This document shows positions 17,641 to 26,985 of a stretch of 64,000 bases of DNA, piece by piece. Origin of the DNA: CAWUKT01 sp963923035. GTDB lineage: Bacteria; Bacteroidota; Bacteroidia; J057; JADKCL01. A model generated the notes under the pieces. That model ran no database searches. It had not been told where the DNA came from and saw only the letters and a program-made list of their open reading frames with translations. Positions within the stretch are counted from its first letter, which is position 1. Every line of letters begins with the position of its first letter. The stretch spans positions 1 to 64,000 of the forward strand of contig CAWUKT010000025.1 in assembly GCA_963923035.1 (NCBI GenBank), in the 5' to 3' direction. A program made the position numbers and the translations under genes.

Positions 17641-17672
17641 GCTCTTGAAGTGATGCGCTCCTGAAGCGCGAA

Positions 17673-19850
17673 TCAGTTGCTGACGCTTCCGCGGATGCTG
17701 TTGGAGAGGTAATACCCGTCCAAAATTCCGATCAGGGGATTGTTGAAGCGGCGGACCGCATTTCCGGGCTGACCGGCCTGGGGAAGAATGGAGGGCGGAG
17801 GATCGGGGAAATTTTGGTTGAAAATGCTTCCCAGGAAGGGAACCGAAACGTCGATGTTCACGAAGATGACACCGGTATCGCCGGGCATGCCGTAGTCGCC
17901 GCCGTCGCCGCCTTGGGCATTCGGAGTCACAGTAATGGTCACCCCGGAGATGTCAATCGCAAACGGCACATTCAGGATGCCACCGGGACCGCCCGTGGCG
18001 GTCGGTCCTGTTCCTGCATTTCCACCCGCCTCATAAAAGAGGGGCAACGCCGAGGTTCCCCCCAGGCCAGCACCGGCGCCACCGCCACCGCCAGCTCCGA
18101 AGTTGATCGTACCGAGCACCGGAATGCTGACGATTTCCAGGGCCACCGAGGCGCCACCGCCACCACCACCGTAGATGTTGCCATCCAGGTTGTCGATATT
18201 GGTGCGGGTCGTCAGGTGAATCGCGTCTCCCCCATCGTCGCCAGGATCACCAAAGGTCGTGAAGCTACCTCCGGATCCGCCATCGCCTCCGCGGGCCAGG
18301 ATACTGCCCCGGTTGCGGATGCCCACCTGAGAGTTGGCCGCCAGGTTGCCCGTCGTCAGCGCCGGAGCGGTCGTCGACGAAGCCGTCACCTGGATGCCCT
18401 GGGGCACTTCCAGCACCACACAAATGGGAATATTGGTGGGAAGGTTGTTCGCCGCCTGAAGGTCGTAGTCCTGTTGCGGCGTATTCAAGGTCACTTCGAA
18501 GCAGGAATCGATGGTCACCTCAAAGATTTGAATCTTGATCCGGTCCCCACAGACGGCCTGTACCGCAATGGGATAGGTCCCCGGCTCGGCAAAGACATCG
18601 GCCTCCACCGTCAGGCGACTGGTTCCCGATGCAAAGACGGAATAATTGCTCAGGGTAGCCGTGGCTCCCGCGGGCAGGTTGTGCAGCAGGAACATGGCAA
18701 TGCCCTGGGGATTACCGGTCGTTTGGTTCAGGGTGATATTGGTGCCCGCCGTATCGATGGTTGTACGGTTGATGATGCCGGCGGTATCGGAAATCGAGAT
18801 GTCGAAGACACAGTCGTCACAGCTTTCCTGAAATACGGCCAGCCAGCACTCGCCATTGAAGTATTGGAGCAGGCTGTCGGTGACATTGTAAATGACCAGT
18901 CCGTCGGCGGCGTTGAGGATCGCGTCGCGCTGTTGGGTGGTCATGCGAGGGGGCAGGAAGCCCTTTTCCGTGGAATTCAATTCCAGGATGGCGCTGGGAT
19001 CGACGGTGGTCGTCCCAATGCCCACGGAGCCGGTGTCCCGGACGGCATCACTGCCGATCAGGGTCCACACAATGTTGTTAATGGTGTCTCCGATGATAGA
19101 AATGCCATTTCCGGCCGTGAGGACCATGCCCGAGCTGTCCGGCGCGGGGATCCACTGGCCAATGCCAGCGTCGTACTTGAGGACGTCACCGGCCTGGGGA
19201 GCCGAACCAGAAACCGGGGTCCCCTGGATGCCCACCACAGTGAGGCTGTCGATCCCGACGGCGTCGCCGGTGTGGGGAATCGTCGAAAAGACGGTTCCCG
19301 TCAATGTCATGCCCGCGCCAGCGGTATAGGTCGTATTGGTATCGTTGGATAGGGTCCATTGGGTGCCATCCCAGCGGATGATCTGACCCGGCAAAACGCC
19401 CACGGTATTGACATCGATCAGATCGTTGAGGCTCAAGTCCACACTACCGGCTTTGTCGGCGTAGAGGGCGAAGGGAGCGGACAGCAATTCGGAGGTGCCC
19501 ATCAGGAAATAAGAGGTTCCGCCATTGGGGTCCATTTCGACTTGCAGCCATTGGTCCGTATCCTCCCAAACAATCCCGGCAAAGGTGCCGGTTACAGCGA
19601 TGCCCCGGCCCACCTGGATCGTGAACAGTCCGAATTGGTTGGTCGTGACTGTATGGGTCTCGGTATACTCCACCGGGCCGAATGGACCACCTTTCTTGAT
19701 GGTGAAGCGCAGGCCGATGGCTTGGTTGACCAAGGCTTGCCCGTTGATGTCCCGGGCGATGGCCTGGTAGTTCAGGGCATCGGGGGCTTGGGCAAAGGTC
19801 ATGGAACTGGTCAAGAGCAAGCCGACCAGCAGGGTCCAGAAGTATTTCAT
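17673..19850 (-). CDS. Secreted glycine-rich adhesin / tail-fibre-like protein
   Basis: 725 residues. Signal peptide ends M-T-F-A-Q. Residues 22-130 match the N-terminal domain common in Bacteroidota surface proteins (P-D-A-L-N-Y-Q-A-I-A-R-D...S-A-P-F-A-L-Y-A). The stretch G-F-L-P-P-R-M-T-T-Q-Q-R-D near the middle is a conserved motif of the same group. The last third is very glycine-rich, with runs such as G-G-G-G-G-G-A and G-G-G-G-G-A-G-A-G, and the end (P-G-N-A-V-R-R ... S-I-R-G-S-V-S-N) resembles the tips of phage polyglycine adhesins. No T9SS domain is visible. Lies 2 nt downstream of the small T9SS gene, so the two form an operon. Confidence 0.75.
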   Translation of the reverse strand: MKYFWTLLVGLLLTSSMTFAQAPDALNYQAIARDINGQALVNQAIGLRFTIKKGGPFGPVEYTETHTVTTNQFGLFTIQVGRGIAVTGTFAGIVWEDTDQWLQVEMDPNGGTSYFLMGTSELLSAPFALYADKAGSVDLSLNDLIDVNTVGVLPGQIIRWDGTQWTLSNDTNTTYTAGAGMTLTGTVFSTIPHTGDAVGIDSLTVVGIQGTPVSGSAPQAGDVLKYDAGIGQWIPAPDSSGMVLTAGNGISIIGDTINNIVWTLIGSDAVRDTGSVGIGTTTVDPSAILELNSTEKGFLPPRMTTQQRDAILNAADGLVIYNVTDSLLQYFNGECWLAVFQESCDDCVFDISISDTAGIINRTTIDTAGTNITLNQTTGNPQGIAMFLLHNLPAGATATLSNYSVFASGTSRLTVEADVFAEPGTYPIAVQAVCGDRIKIQIFEVTIDSCFEVTLNTPQQDYDLQAANNLPTNIPICVVLEVPQGIQVTASSTTAPALTTGNLAANSQVGIRNRGSILARGGDGGSGGSFTTFGDPGDDGGDAIHLTTRTNIDNLDGNIYGGGGGGASVALEIVSIPVLGTINFGAGGGGGAGAGLGGTSALPLFYEAGGNAGTGPTATGGPGGILNVPFAIDISGVTITVTPNAQGGDGGDYGMPGDTGVIFVNIDVSVPFLGSIFNQNFPDPPPSILPQAGQPGNAVRRFNNPLIGILDGYYLSNSIRGSVSN

Positions 19851-19852
19851 TG

Positions 19853-20383
19853 TCAGTACTTAATCACGTTTATCTTATGGTAGCTCACATGCTCGGCACC
19901 CCGCTTGGGCGACTCGTAGACCACCCGGAGCATGTACATTCCCTGCGCCAATCCTTCCAATTGGAGCTGGTCTTCCCGCAGTCCACCGGTATACCGGGTT
20001 TCCTGAACCGGCAATACTGCCACGCCATTGAGGTTGATCATTTGGAGGCTCAGTTCGCCGGGGTAGCGCAACTGGTAACGGATGTTCAGGTGGTCGCTGG
20101 CGGGGTTAGGGAAAATCACAAACTCTTCCATGATCTCAGCCGCATCGGCCACGTTGATGGCGGTGACTTCCGGCTGTTGAAAACCTTGGGTCAGGAAATG
20201 TTGATTCGCGAAAAAGGTTTCCACCATCGACATTTCCCCTACCGTAAAGGAAAGGGAAGCCCCCGCGGCGGAGTTCTCGAAGTAGTCACCAGCGGACGCG
20301 TATACAAATGGTGTCACCGACTGGGCGGAAACAAACCAAAAGCATCCAAGGGCCCCAAGAAATAATCCTAAATGTTTGATCAT
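19853..20383 (-). CDS. Small secreted protein with T9SS sorting domain
   Basis: 176 residues. Signal peptide ends W-F-V-S-A-Q, then about 65 residues (S-L-S-F-T-V-G-E-M...F-L-T-Q-G-F-Q-Q-P-E) that match a short module found ahead of sorting domains in many Bacteroidota proteins. The last ~90 residues are the T9SS domain (V-F-P-N-P-type start F-P-N-P-A-S-D-H-L-N-I, glycine turn before M-Y-M-L-R-V). The glycine-rich adhesin follows at 2 nt, so this protein may be its surface partner. The sigma factor gene ends 124 nt upstream on the same strand. Confidence 0.85.
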   Translation of the reverse strand: MIKHLGLFLGALGCFWFVSAQSVTPFVYASAGDYFENSAAGASLSFTVGEMSMVETFFANQHFLTQGFQQPEVTAINVADAAEIMEEFVIFPNPASDHLNIRYQLRYPGELSLQMINLNGVAVLPVQETRYTGGLREDQLQLEGLAQGMYMLRVVYESPKRGAEHVSYHKINVIKY

Positions 20384-20507
20384 GGGATAAGCATCTCTGT
20401 TTCTGCAATTTGGAGAAAGTCAGAGACAAAGTCAAAGCAAGTCATCCACCGGCTGTCCTCATTTCAAGGCTTTCCAGATCGTTCCAATGGGGGATTTCTA
20501 CCGCGCT

Positions 20508-21128
20508 TCAGGAGTAGAGACTGTCAAGGAAATCGGGGTGCTGGCGGAGAAAGTCAAGGACCTTTCTCATGCACTTGCATTTCCGGACCTTGGTGACATT
20601 TTCATTGGCGTAGCCGAGGCGAATGGCGATGGACTCCAGGCTGTATCCTTTGAAATAATATTGCCTTAGAATCTGTCCGCACTTGCCCGGCAGGCTGTCC
20701 AACAGTTGCCCCATGGTTTGGCTCCGCTCGAGGGCCAACAGGGGAAACAAAACCGAATCTTCCTCCAGTTCGTCTTTGCAATGTCCTTCCTCCAGGCGTT
20801 CCATGCCCCGGTACTTGGAGCGGCACATTTCTTTCCAACGAAACCGGCAGATTTGATACAGGTAGGTATCCAGGGCGCATTCTCCCTGGAATTTCCCCGC
20901 CCTCAACTGAACGAGAAGCCGCTCCATGCCATCCTGCACCAGGTCCCAGCTGTCCATTTCCGGCTCCGGTCCCCATACCACCCAATTCAACAGGCGGGGC
21001 CTGACCCGCGCATAGAGCTGCCGCACCGGGCGATAGCCCTCCGGTCCAGGCGTCAAAAGTGCGGCAATGATTTCGTCGTCGGAAAAGGTCCGATGGGGGG
21101 AATTCTCTCCCCAACAGTTCCTACACAT
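20508..21128 (-). CDS. Sigma-70 family (ECF-type) RNA polymerase sigma factor
   Basis: 206 residues from the ATG at 21128; an in-frame ATG at 21164 would add 12 Trp/Lys-rich residues and cannot be excluded. Region 2 contains D-L-V-Q-D-G-M-E-R-L-L (about 65-80), the core-binding helix pattern of ECF factors. Region 4 (about 150-190) has C-G-Q-I-L-R-Q-Y-Y-F-K-G-Y-S-L-E-S-I-A, a helix-turn-helix for the -35 element. No anti-sigma gene is adjacent. The following two genes on the same strand encode surface proteins, which may be its targets, but that is inference from position only. Confidence 0.85.
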   Translation of the reverse strand: MCRNCWGENSPHRTFSDDEIIAALLTPGPEGYRPVRQLYARVRPRLLNWVVWGPEPEMDSWDLVQDGMERLLVQLRAGKFQGECALDTYLYQICRFRWKEMCRSKYRGMERLEEGHCKDELEEDSVLFPLLALERSQTMGQLLDSLPGKCGQILRQYYFKGYSLESIAIRLGYANENVTKVRKCKCMRKVLDFLRQHPDFLDSLYS

Positions 21129-21164
21129 GGCCCCCCTCCATTTCCATTTTCCCCAACTTCGCAT

Positions 21165-21796
21165 CCATCGACCTTGAAACCATTTCTTGCCCCTCTGACT
21201 TCATACCTCCACGCAATTCCCATACGGAAGGAACTGCCAGCAATAACAATCCTTTCATTTGACAATAATGTTACGGTTTAAAAAAATCCAAAAGTCGCCC
21301 GCTGATTCACAGCGGGATAAGCATTTAATCCGTTAAGCATGGAGGAATTACCTCCCAATTTTCACCGGCCGAAATCCTGCGGAGATACCCTCAGGCGCTC
21401 CCGGGCTTCCCTTCCAAAGGCAAAAAGAAAGGATGCCCATCAGGCAATAAATCATAATTGAGGTGCTTTCTCACTCATTCCACCCCTTCGGCCCTTGTTC
21501 TAAGTCTGTAAGTAGACAATGAATTGACAAAAGTTCAATTAAACTATACTCCTGACCACTAGACTCCAAGAACGGATTTTTCGATTTGTCCGAATAATCT
21601 TCAAGATTTTTGTAATTTTTCACCAGACGCTATGGGTGACAACCCTATTACTTGTCAATACTCGTTAACTAGATCAGACGGCGAAATCAGTTTCGAATTA
21701 CACTTTGCTTGCCTCATAGGTATTTTTTCAAAGAAAGAGAGAACAAAAGCAAGAACGCCTGAACTCGATCAATTTGTCCTGAACTAACAACTGGAT
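21165..21796. other. Long intergenic region between divergent genes
   Basis: About 630 bp with lower GC than its surroundings and no credible coding frame. ACACTTTG at about 21704 is a near match to the Bacteroidota -7 element and may serve the plus-strand gene at 21797. I see no riboswitch or tRNA. Confidence 0.35.
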
Positions 21797-23278
21797 ATGG
21801 CTCAAAAAAAACTGTTTTTATTGCTGGGGGAACTGGATGGGAAGGACCTCAAACAATTCAATCAATTCTTGCAGTCCGGGCTGGAGCGGGTGCAGCCCCG
21901 CGAATTGAACGCCTGGAATACGTTGTATCAGCTCATAGAAGAAGCTGGTTTCAGCGCTCAGATCGATTGGGTTGGGTTGGAAGAAAAAGGCCCTAAAATG
22001 GACCGGAGGGTGGAATCTCAATTGTCCCAACTCCTGCAAAACTACATCGAATACCAGCAATTCAGGTCCAGCCGTGGCCTCCGCCATCTCGTTCGGCTTC
22101 AGGCCTTTAACCGGGATCACCTGAAAAAATTCTTTGATCAGCTGTACAAGAAATCGGATAAGGAACTGGGCAAGAAAAACAGCCGAACTCTCCTCCTCTC
22201 CCACGCGATCCAGGAAGAACAAGCCATTTTCCAGAGCCGCAAGACCGGCCGCCAACCCCGCGAAAGCCTGGAACGCATCAATTCCTCTTTCGACAACTAT
22301 TTCCTCGCCCAAAAACTCAAATACGCCTGCGCGCTCCTCACCCAGAAGGACATCTTCGCCAACCGCGACCAGAATCCCCATTTTCCCCTGATTGACACCA
22401 TCGTCGCCTACCTCACCGAAATCGAGGATACCGATCCGGCCCGCGACTACGATCCCCTCGTCTGGATGTTCCTCCAGGTCTACCGCCTCCTCAATCGGCT
22501 CCCCGAAGAGACCGACCGGGCCATGGACCGCCTGATCCAACTGCTCGACCAGCACAGCGACGATTATACCCTCGATGAGGTCCGCGACCTCAATCAGCAC
22601 GTGATCAATTATTGTATCCGGAACATCCTCACCTACAATTCCCAGCACCACATTGCCGTGCTGGCCAACCGCTACCATATCTTATTGGAAAAGGGGCTCC
22701 TGCTCAACCGGGAAGGGAAATTGTCGCCGAACCACTTCAAGAATATCTCCATGATCATGGCCCGGAACCGGGAAGCGGAATGGCTCGACCAATTCATCGA
22801 AGGCTATTCCGGTCGCCTGACGGGCCCGAAAGATACCGGTGCCCCGGAATTCGGGCGGGGCATCCTGAAATTCTTTCAGGGCGATTACAAGACGTCCCGC
22901 AAGTACTTCGAGGACGTCCTGACCCACCACGAAGACGTGTTTTTCGGCCTGGATGCCCGCGTATACATCACCCGCACCATTTTCTACGAGCGCAAGACCA
23001 ATCCCGATTGGTGGATCGAATTGGACAAGTTCCTGGCCTCATTTCGGATGGCCATGCGGCGGCGGCGCGACCTCATTTCGGAGTTCCACATCAACAACTA
23101 CCTCGAATATATCCGGGCACTGACCCAGATGAGCCGCTTGGTGGAGGTTCCGGTAAAGAAGGAGCAGTGGAAAGGGTTAATAGAATTGAAGGAGGAGCTG
23201 AAGGGACGGGAAAATGTGGGGGGAAAGGTCTGGTTGATGGAGCAATTGGAAATATTGATGGAAGAAAACAGGGCTTGA
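21797..23278 (+). CDS. Helical hypothetical cytoplasmic protein
   Basis: 493 residues with no signal peptide or membrane segment. Composition is Leu/Glu/Arg/Gln rich and predicted almost wholly alpha-helical. It opens M-A-Q-K-K-L-F-L-L-L-G-E-L-D, and the C-terminal half has repeat-like helices (F-G-R-G-I-L-K-F-F-Q-G-D-Y-K-T-S-R-K-Y-F pattern) reminiscent of a TPR scaffold. I do not recognise a named family or catalytic motif. It stands alone in orientation, with a short hairpin (ACAGGG ... CCCTGT, 23268-23290) at its end. Confidence 0.75.
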   Translation: MAQKKLFLLLGELDGKDLKQFNQFLQSGLERVQPRELNAWNTLYQLIEEAGFSAQIDWVGLEEKGPKMDRRVESQLSQLLQNYIEYQQFRSSRGLRHLVRLQAFNRDHLKKFFDQLYKKSDKELGKKNSRTLLLSHAIQEEQAIFQSRKTGRQPRESLERINSSFDNYFLAQKLKYACALLTQKDIFANRDQNPHFPLIDTIVAYLTEIEDTDPARDYDPLVWMFLQVYRLLNRLPEETDRAMDRLIQLLDQHSDDYTLDEVRDLNQHVINYCIRNILTYNSQHHIAVLANRYHILLEKGLLLNREGKLSPNHFKNISMIMARNREAEWLDQFIEGYSGRLTGPKDTGAPEFGRGILKFFQGDYKTSRKYFEDVLTHHEDVFFGLDARVYITRTIFYERKTNPDWWIELDKFLASFRMAMRRRRDLISEFHINNYLEYIRALTQMSRLVEVPVKKEQWKGLIELKEELKGRENVGGKVWLMEQLEILMEENRA

Positions 23279-23309
23279 TCAGGTCCCTGTCTTCTTCCCA
23301 AGGGTCAGG

Positions 23310-24065
23310 CTATTTCCGTTGCAGTTGGATTTGGCGTCGGAAAATGGTGCCGTCAGCGTGTCGCAGTCCGAGGACATAGGTTCCCGGCGCCAGGTTCAGG
23401 CTCGGCGAGGTCCATTCGGTGTTGGCCGGACGCCAATGCCCGACTTGCTGGCCCTGGAGATTCCAGAGGTAAACGTCAGCCACGGGTTGGTCTCCACTTC
23501 GGATCGAAAGTTGATCGACCACGGGGTTGGGGTAGACTTCGAGCTGGCTCAGGTGTTCGTCCAAGGACTCTTCGGTGGTCGTGGAGGACCATTTGAAGGC
23601 ATCGAGATTATCCTCCATCACAATCCCGCCTGCGGTCGGAATCCGCAAGCTCGCCTGGGCATCCCCTTTGACGTAGATCTTCCCAATCAATCCATGGCCG
23701 CTGGCCGAACCACAGTTGTCTACGGACAAAATCAGGTGGATTTCATCCCGGGTGCCATTCAGCGAGGCGTTGGCAGAGACATTGGCGCCGGCCCAGCTTT
23801 CGTCGACGTCGGTCACCAGAAAGGAGCCGGAATCCAGACCGCGACTCAGTTCAAGGTCCACTTCCAGGCCGTGGAAATCCGTAAGTGAATCGGTGGACTC
23901 ACCCAGATAAATCTCAATTTCCCAATCGTACGTATGCTCAGAGTCGAGCTTCTGGACCTCAGTCCGGAAGGTATAATTGCTCAGGTCATACGCAGTGGTG
24001 TCACAGGCGTCGGCGCTGGCCCAAAGGCAAATGGCCAGCAAAAACACCAGACAGATTCGTGTCAC
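23310..24065 (-). CDS. T9SS-secreted protein with cohesin-like beta domain
   Basis: 251 residues if started at the GTG at 24065, which gives an immediate signal peptide (T-R-I-C-L-V-F...A-S-A-D-A). The frame is open 47 codons further to another GTG at 24206; that extension would put a soluble segment before the signal and seems less likely, but I cannot exclude it. The middle (about 30-150) is a beta-sandwich with strands such as E-I-E-I-Y-L and L-E-V-D-L-E-L. The last ~80 residues are a T9SS sorting domain (V-Y-P-N-P-V-V-D-Q-L-S-I). Probably surface-attached; function unknown. Confidence 0.75.
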   Translation of the reverse strand: MTRICLVFLLAICLWASADACDTTAYDLSNYTFRTEVQKLDSEHTYDWEIEIYLGESTDSLTDFHGLEVDLELSRGLDSGSFLVTDVDESWAGANVSANASLNGTRDEIHLILSVDNCGSASGHGLIGKIYVKGDAQASLRIPTAGGIVMEDNLDAFKWSSTTTEESLDEHLSQLEVYPNPVVDQLSIRSGDQPVADVYLWNLQGQQVGHWRPANTEWTSPSLNLAPGTYVLGLRHADGTIFRRQIQLQRK

Positions 24066-24408
24066 ATAGCGAAAATAATTGGCGCCTCGGGGCGCACCGA
24101 CCACAGTGTCGGCTTCGTACGGAAAGTTTTCCAAACTCTCAATTTTCTCGGTCAAGGCAATAGGGGTTCCTTGGGCAGGAATCGCCCCAATCAATTGTTT
24201 GTTCACGTTTTTTTGTACACTAAAATTTGAAAAAGTCGCCCTACTCTATTGTGCGCCGGGGCTTTTCGGACAACCACCCCGGGATTCGAACCACTTCTAA
24301 AGGCATTTAAAAAAGACTAAAAACCAATTTTCTGCATGCAATTCACCCTATTAGTGACTTTGGAGGGGAAAAGGTTAACGGGAACAATCAATTTTTTTCA
24401 AAAAAAAT

Positions 24409-24430
24409 AAGGCCCCCATCAGGAAGCCTT
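24409..24430 (-). terminator. Terminator after the CDGSH gene
   Basis: Stem AAGGCTTCC/GGGGGCCTT on the minus strand with a 4-nt loop, running into a T-rich tract (plus-strand A-run at 24400-24408). It lies 31 nt beyond the stop. Confidence 0.7.
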
Positions 24431-24460
24431 AGATAGCATGTTTTCAAACCGGGCTTTCGC

Positions 24461-24700
24461 TTACAACTTGGAATGGGAGCCATCGCAGAATGGCTGGCCG
24501 TTCGTATGCTTGCAACCGCAGAGGTAATAGGTCTTGGCCTCCGAGATGTCGACCTTGGAGGGAACAAAATCTGAGCCCTTGTGGGAGCCATCGCACCAAG
24601 GTTGCTTGCTGCTGTTGCCACAGGTACACCACCAGTAGGTGCCGGGTTCAAGATCGACTCCGTAGGGAGCTTTTTGGGGGATGTTCGGGGAATCTGCCAT
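24461..24700 (-). CDS. Double CDGSH iron-sulfur domain protein
   Basis: 79 residues containing two complete CDGSH motifs: Cys25-x-Cys27-x8-Cys36-x3-His40 and Cys61-x-Cys63-x8-Cys72-x3-His76. Each should bind a redox-active [2Fe-2S] cluster with 3Cys:1His ligation, as in mitoNEET relatives; tandem-motif proteins resemble the Miner2-type class. No signal peptide, so cytoplasmic. Likely an electron-transfer or cluster-transfer protein. Monocistronic with its own terminator. Confidence 0.93.
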   Translation of the reverse strand: MADSPNIPQKAPYGVDLEPGTYWWCTCGNSSKQPWCDGSHKGSDFVPSKVDISEAKTYYLCGCKHTNGQPFCDGSHSKL

Positions 24701-24782
24701 GAATTTCGCTGTTAAGTCAATACCATATTCAATGTCACAACATCAGAATTCGCCATTTGGTTCACTTTTCCTGCCTTTTTCC

Positions 24783-24790
24783 TATCTTTA
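24783..24790 (+). promoter_or_regulatory. Candidate -7 element
   Basis: TATCTTTA, one mismatch to the Bacteroidota TAnnTTTG consensus, 29 nt before the ATG at 24820. A clear TTTG -33 partner is not obvious. Confidence 0.4.
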
Positions 24791-24819
24791 ATTGACATTC
24801 AAGCTGATCCCAACCGGTT

Positions 24820-26931
24820 ATGCGCATCATTTGCTTCCTCTTGCTCTCGGTCGTCTCCCTTTCCGGACAACCGCTTCCGGAAGCATTTCGGGCCTCAGAT
24901 TTTGCCCGGACGGTAGGCCTGCGCGAACCTGTCCCCTCCCAACGCATTTGCCGGGACTTTTTTGAGGTCCTCGCCGAACACAATGTGCCTCCGCCCCCAA
25001 TGGTCGAAGGTCGCTATTACATCACCAACGAAATCGACCTCGCCACCCAGCTGCTTTCTCCGGTGTACAACCGCCATGTCCTCTGGGTCCTGCATTTTCC
25101 GCCTGGCACCTACGAACTGACCCGCCAACAAGAAATTCTCTACGACAACCTCGTGATCCAGGGCGAGGGCCCTGGCCAAACCCACTTCGTGGCCAATGAA
25201 GGCATTGGCAACTGCTTCAATGTGCTGGGACGCATCGACGAGGACCAGGCTTGGGTCGTCCACGGCCAGGACGGCCAGTCGTGGTTCCACCTCTACGAAC
25301 GCCCCGAAGCGCCCGCTCCCCTATTCCCCGGCCAGTTCGTATTCCTGTCCCGTGCCGATCCCGCACCCAGTTGCAAACCCGCCAGCGTCGGGCAGATCGT
25401 TCAGTTGGGGAACCGCAACGGTCCCCAATGGAGCACCACGCATCCCCTGCGCATCGATTTCCCCTCGGCTTCCGCCCGGCTCCAACCGATGAGACCCCGC
25501 CGCAATGTGGGCTTCGAAAACTTCAGCCTGGACGCCACCGGCCGGGATTTTGAATCGGCCCGGAGCCAGGCCAGCAATTTCTCCTTCCAATACGTGGTAA
25601 ATGGCTGGGTCCGCGGCGTGGAAAGCGTGAAACCGCCCTACCAGCATGTCCGCATCGACAAATCGTCCAACATCGAAGTCTCGGGTTGCCACTTCCGGGA
25701 TGCCCACCGCCACGATGGCGGCGGAGGCGGCCGTGGCTACGGAATCAATTTCCAGAATGCGGCCGGCGAATGCCTCATTGTCAACAATGTCTTCGAGCAG
25801 CTGCGGCACGCCATCGTCTTTCAATACGGCTCCAATGGCAATGCGGTCGCCTACAACTATACCCTGAACAATGAACCCGAGGGCGACAAGGGCCTTGAGG
25901 ATTTGATTTTTCACGGGGCCTACCCGTTTCGGAACCTGGTCGAGGGGAATTCGGTGGAGGAAATCGAATTTGACCTGGCCAATGGCTGGAATGGGCCCTA
26001 TAACCTGCTCTACCGGAACCACGTCCGCACCAAGGGCATTCGTTCCCAATCCAATTTGAGTACCGGGTGCCGGAAGTGGTCCCGGACCAAATCGATTGCG
26101 GTGGTGGGCAATGTGACCGATCAATGCGTGAATTTGGCGCGGGGCGATCATTTTGAGGCGGTGAACCAGTCTTCGGGGGATCGGTGTTCCCCGGATGCGG
26201 CCCCGCAGGATTGGCCGGCCAGCTGGATGTATGATGAACGGCCGGACTTCTTTCCAGCCGGGGTGCCGTGGCCGCAGGCGGGGCCGGATTCGGAGAACCA
26301 GGACTTGAGTCCGGCGGGCTTGCGCTATTTGTCGGGCGGCGCGACGACGTATTGGGCAGGCGAGGATTGCCTGCCATGGGGTACCGGAGCTCCGTTTCGG
26401 GCGGAGGTCTATGTGGATACCTGCCGCGACAGCGGCGTGGACAGCCCCGGCAAGCTGATCCTCTGGATTCAAGGTGGCCAGGGTCCCTACGACATCCAAT
26501 GGCCTCCCCAGTTGACTCCCAATGGCGATTTCTCCGCAATATTTACCGACAGCGGTCCTTATCAAATCCAGGTCCGGGACCGGCAGGGACAAGCCCTGAA
26601 CCTTACGGGCGATTTACCCGATTGCATTCCTGCTGCTTTCCCTCCCTTTTCCTCCCATTCCAGCGCCCAGATTCCCTTTTTGGCCAGCATTTTCCCGAAC
26701 CCCTCCTCCGGCCCCGCTCAAATTTTCCTCTGGCTTCCCTCCCACGCCCAGCCCTCCATTGACCTTTTTTCCTCCACCGGCCATTTCATTTCCTCCATTT
26801 CCCTGCCCCAACCCCTCGCACCCGGCCACCACCGCATTGATTTACCTACGCCTACCTTCTCAACGGGCATCATGTACTGCCGCATCACCTGGAACGATCA
26901 GGTCGAAGTCCTGAGGATCGTCCGGCAATGA
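24820..26931 (+). CDS. Secreted beta-helix (pectate-lyase-like) protein with T9SS domain
   Basis: 703 residues. Signal peptide ends V-S-L-S-G-Q. The central ~400 residues have the strand-turn rhythm of right-handed parallel beta-helices (V-S-G-C-H-F-R-D-A-H, I-N-F-Q-N-A, C-L-I-V-N-N-V-F-E, N-A-V-A-Y-N-Y). No catalytic set could be assigned, so polysaccharide lyase activity is unproven. A short Ig-like/SprB-like segment follows (G-G-Q-G-P-Y-D-I-Q-W-P), then the sorting domain (I-F-P-N-P-S-S-G). The last ~250 nt are strongly pyrimidine biased on the coding strand (many TCC, CCC, TTT codons), unlike the earlier part. Confidence 0.8.
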   Translation: MRIICFLLLSVVSLSGQPLPEAFRASDFARTVGLREPVPSQRICRDFFEVLAEHNVPPPPMVEGRYYITNEIDLATQLLSPVYNRHVLWVLHFPPGTYELTRQQEILYDNLVIQGEGPGQTHFVANEGIGNCFNVLGRIDEDQAWVVHGQDGQSWFHLYERPEAPAPLFPGQFVFLSRADPAPSCKPASVGQIVQLGNRNGPQWSTTHPLRIDFPSASARLQPMRPRRNVGFENFSLDATGRDFESARSQASNFSFQYVVNGWVRGVESVKPPYQHVRIDKSSNIEVSGCHFRDAHRHDGGGGGRGYGINFQNAAGECLIVNNVFEQLRHAIVFQYGSNGNAVAYNYTLNNEPEGDKGLEDLIFHGAYPFRNLVEGNSVEEIEFDLANGWNGPYNLLYRNHVRTKGIRSQSNLSTGCRKWSRTKSIAVVGNVTDQCVNLARGDHFEAVNQSSGDRCSPDAAPQDWPASWMYDERPDFFPAGVPWPQAGPDSENQDLSPAGLRYLSGGATTYWAGEDCLPWGTGAPFRAEVYVDTCRDSGVDSPGKLILWIQGGQGPYDIQWPPQLTPNGDFSAIFTDSGPYQIQVRDRQGQALNLTGDLPDCIPAAFPPFSSHSSAQIPFLASIFPNPSSGPAQIFLWLPSHAQPSIDLFSSTGHFISSISLPQPLAPGHHRIDLPTPTFSTGIMYCRITWNDQVEVLRIVRQ

Positions 26932-26973
26932 GATGAATTTCGGAGGCGGGTAAAAATTGATGCGGAGAAGACC

Positions 26974-26981
26974 TATCTTTG
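26974..26981 (+). promoter_or_regulatory. -7 promoter element TATCTTTG
   Basis: Perfect match to the Bacteroidota TAnnTTTG element, only 4 nt before the GTG start at 26986. Transcription would begin about at the start codon, giving a leaderless mRNA for the Sm-like gene and recN. Confidence 0.6.
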
Positions 26982-26985
26982 CGGG

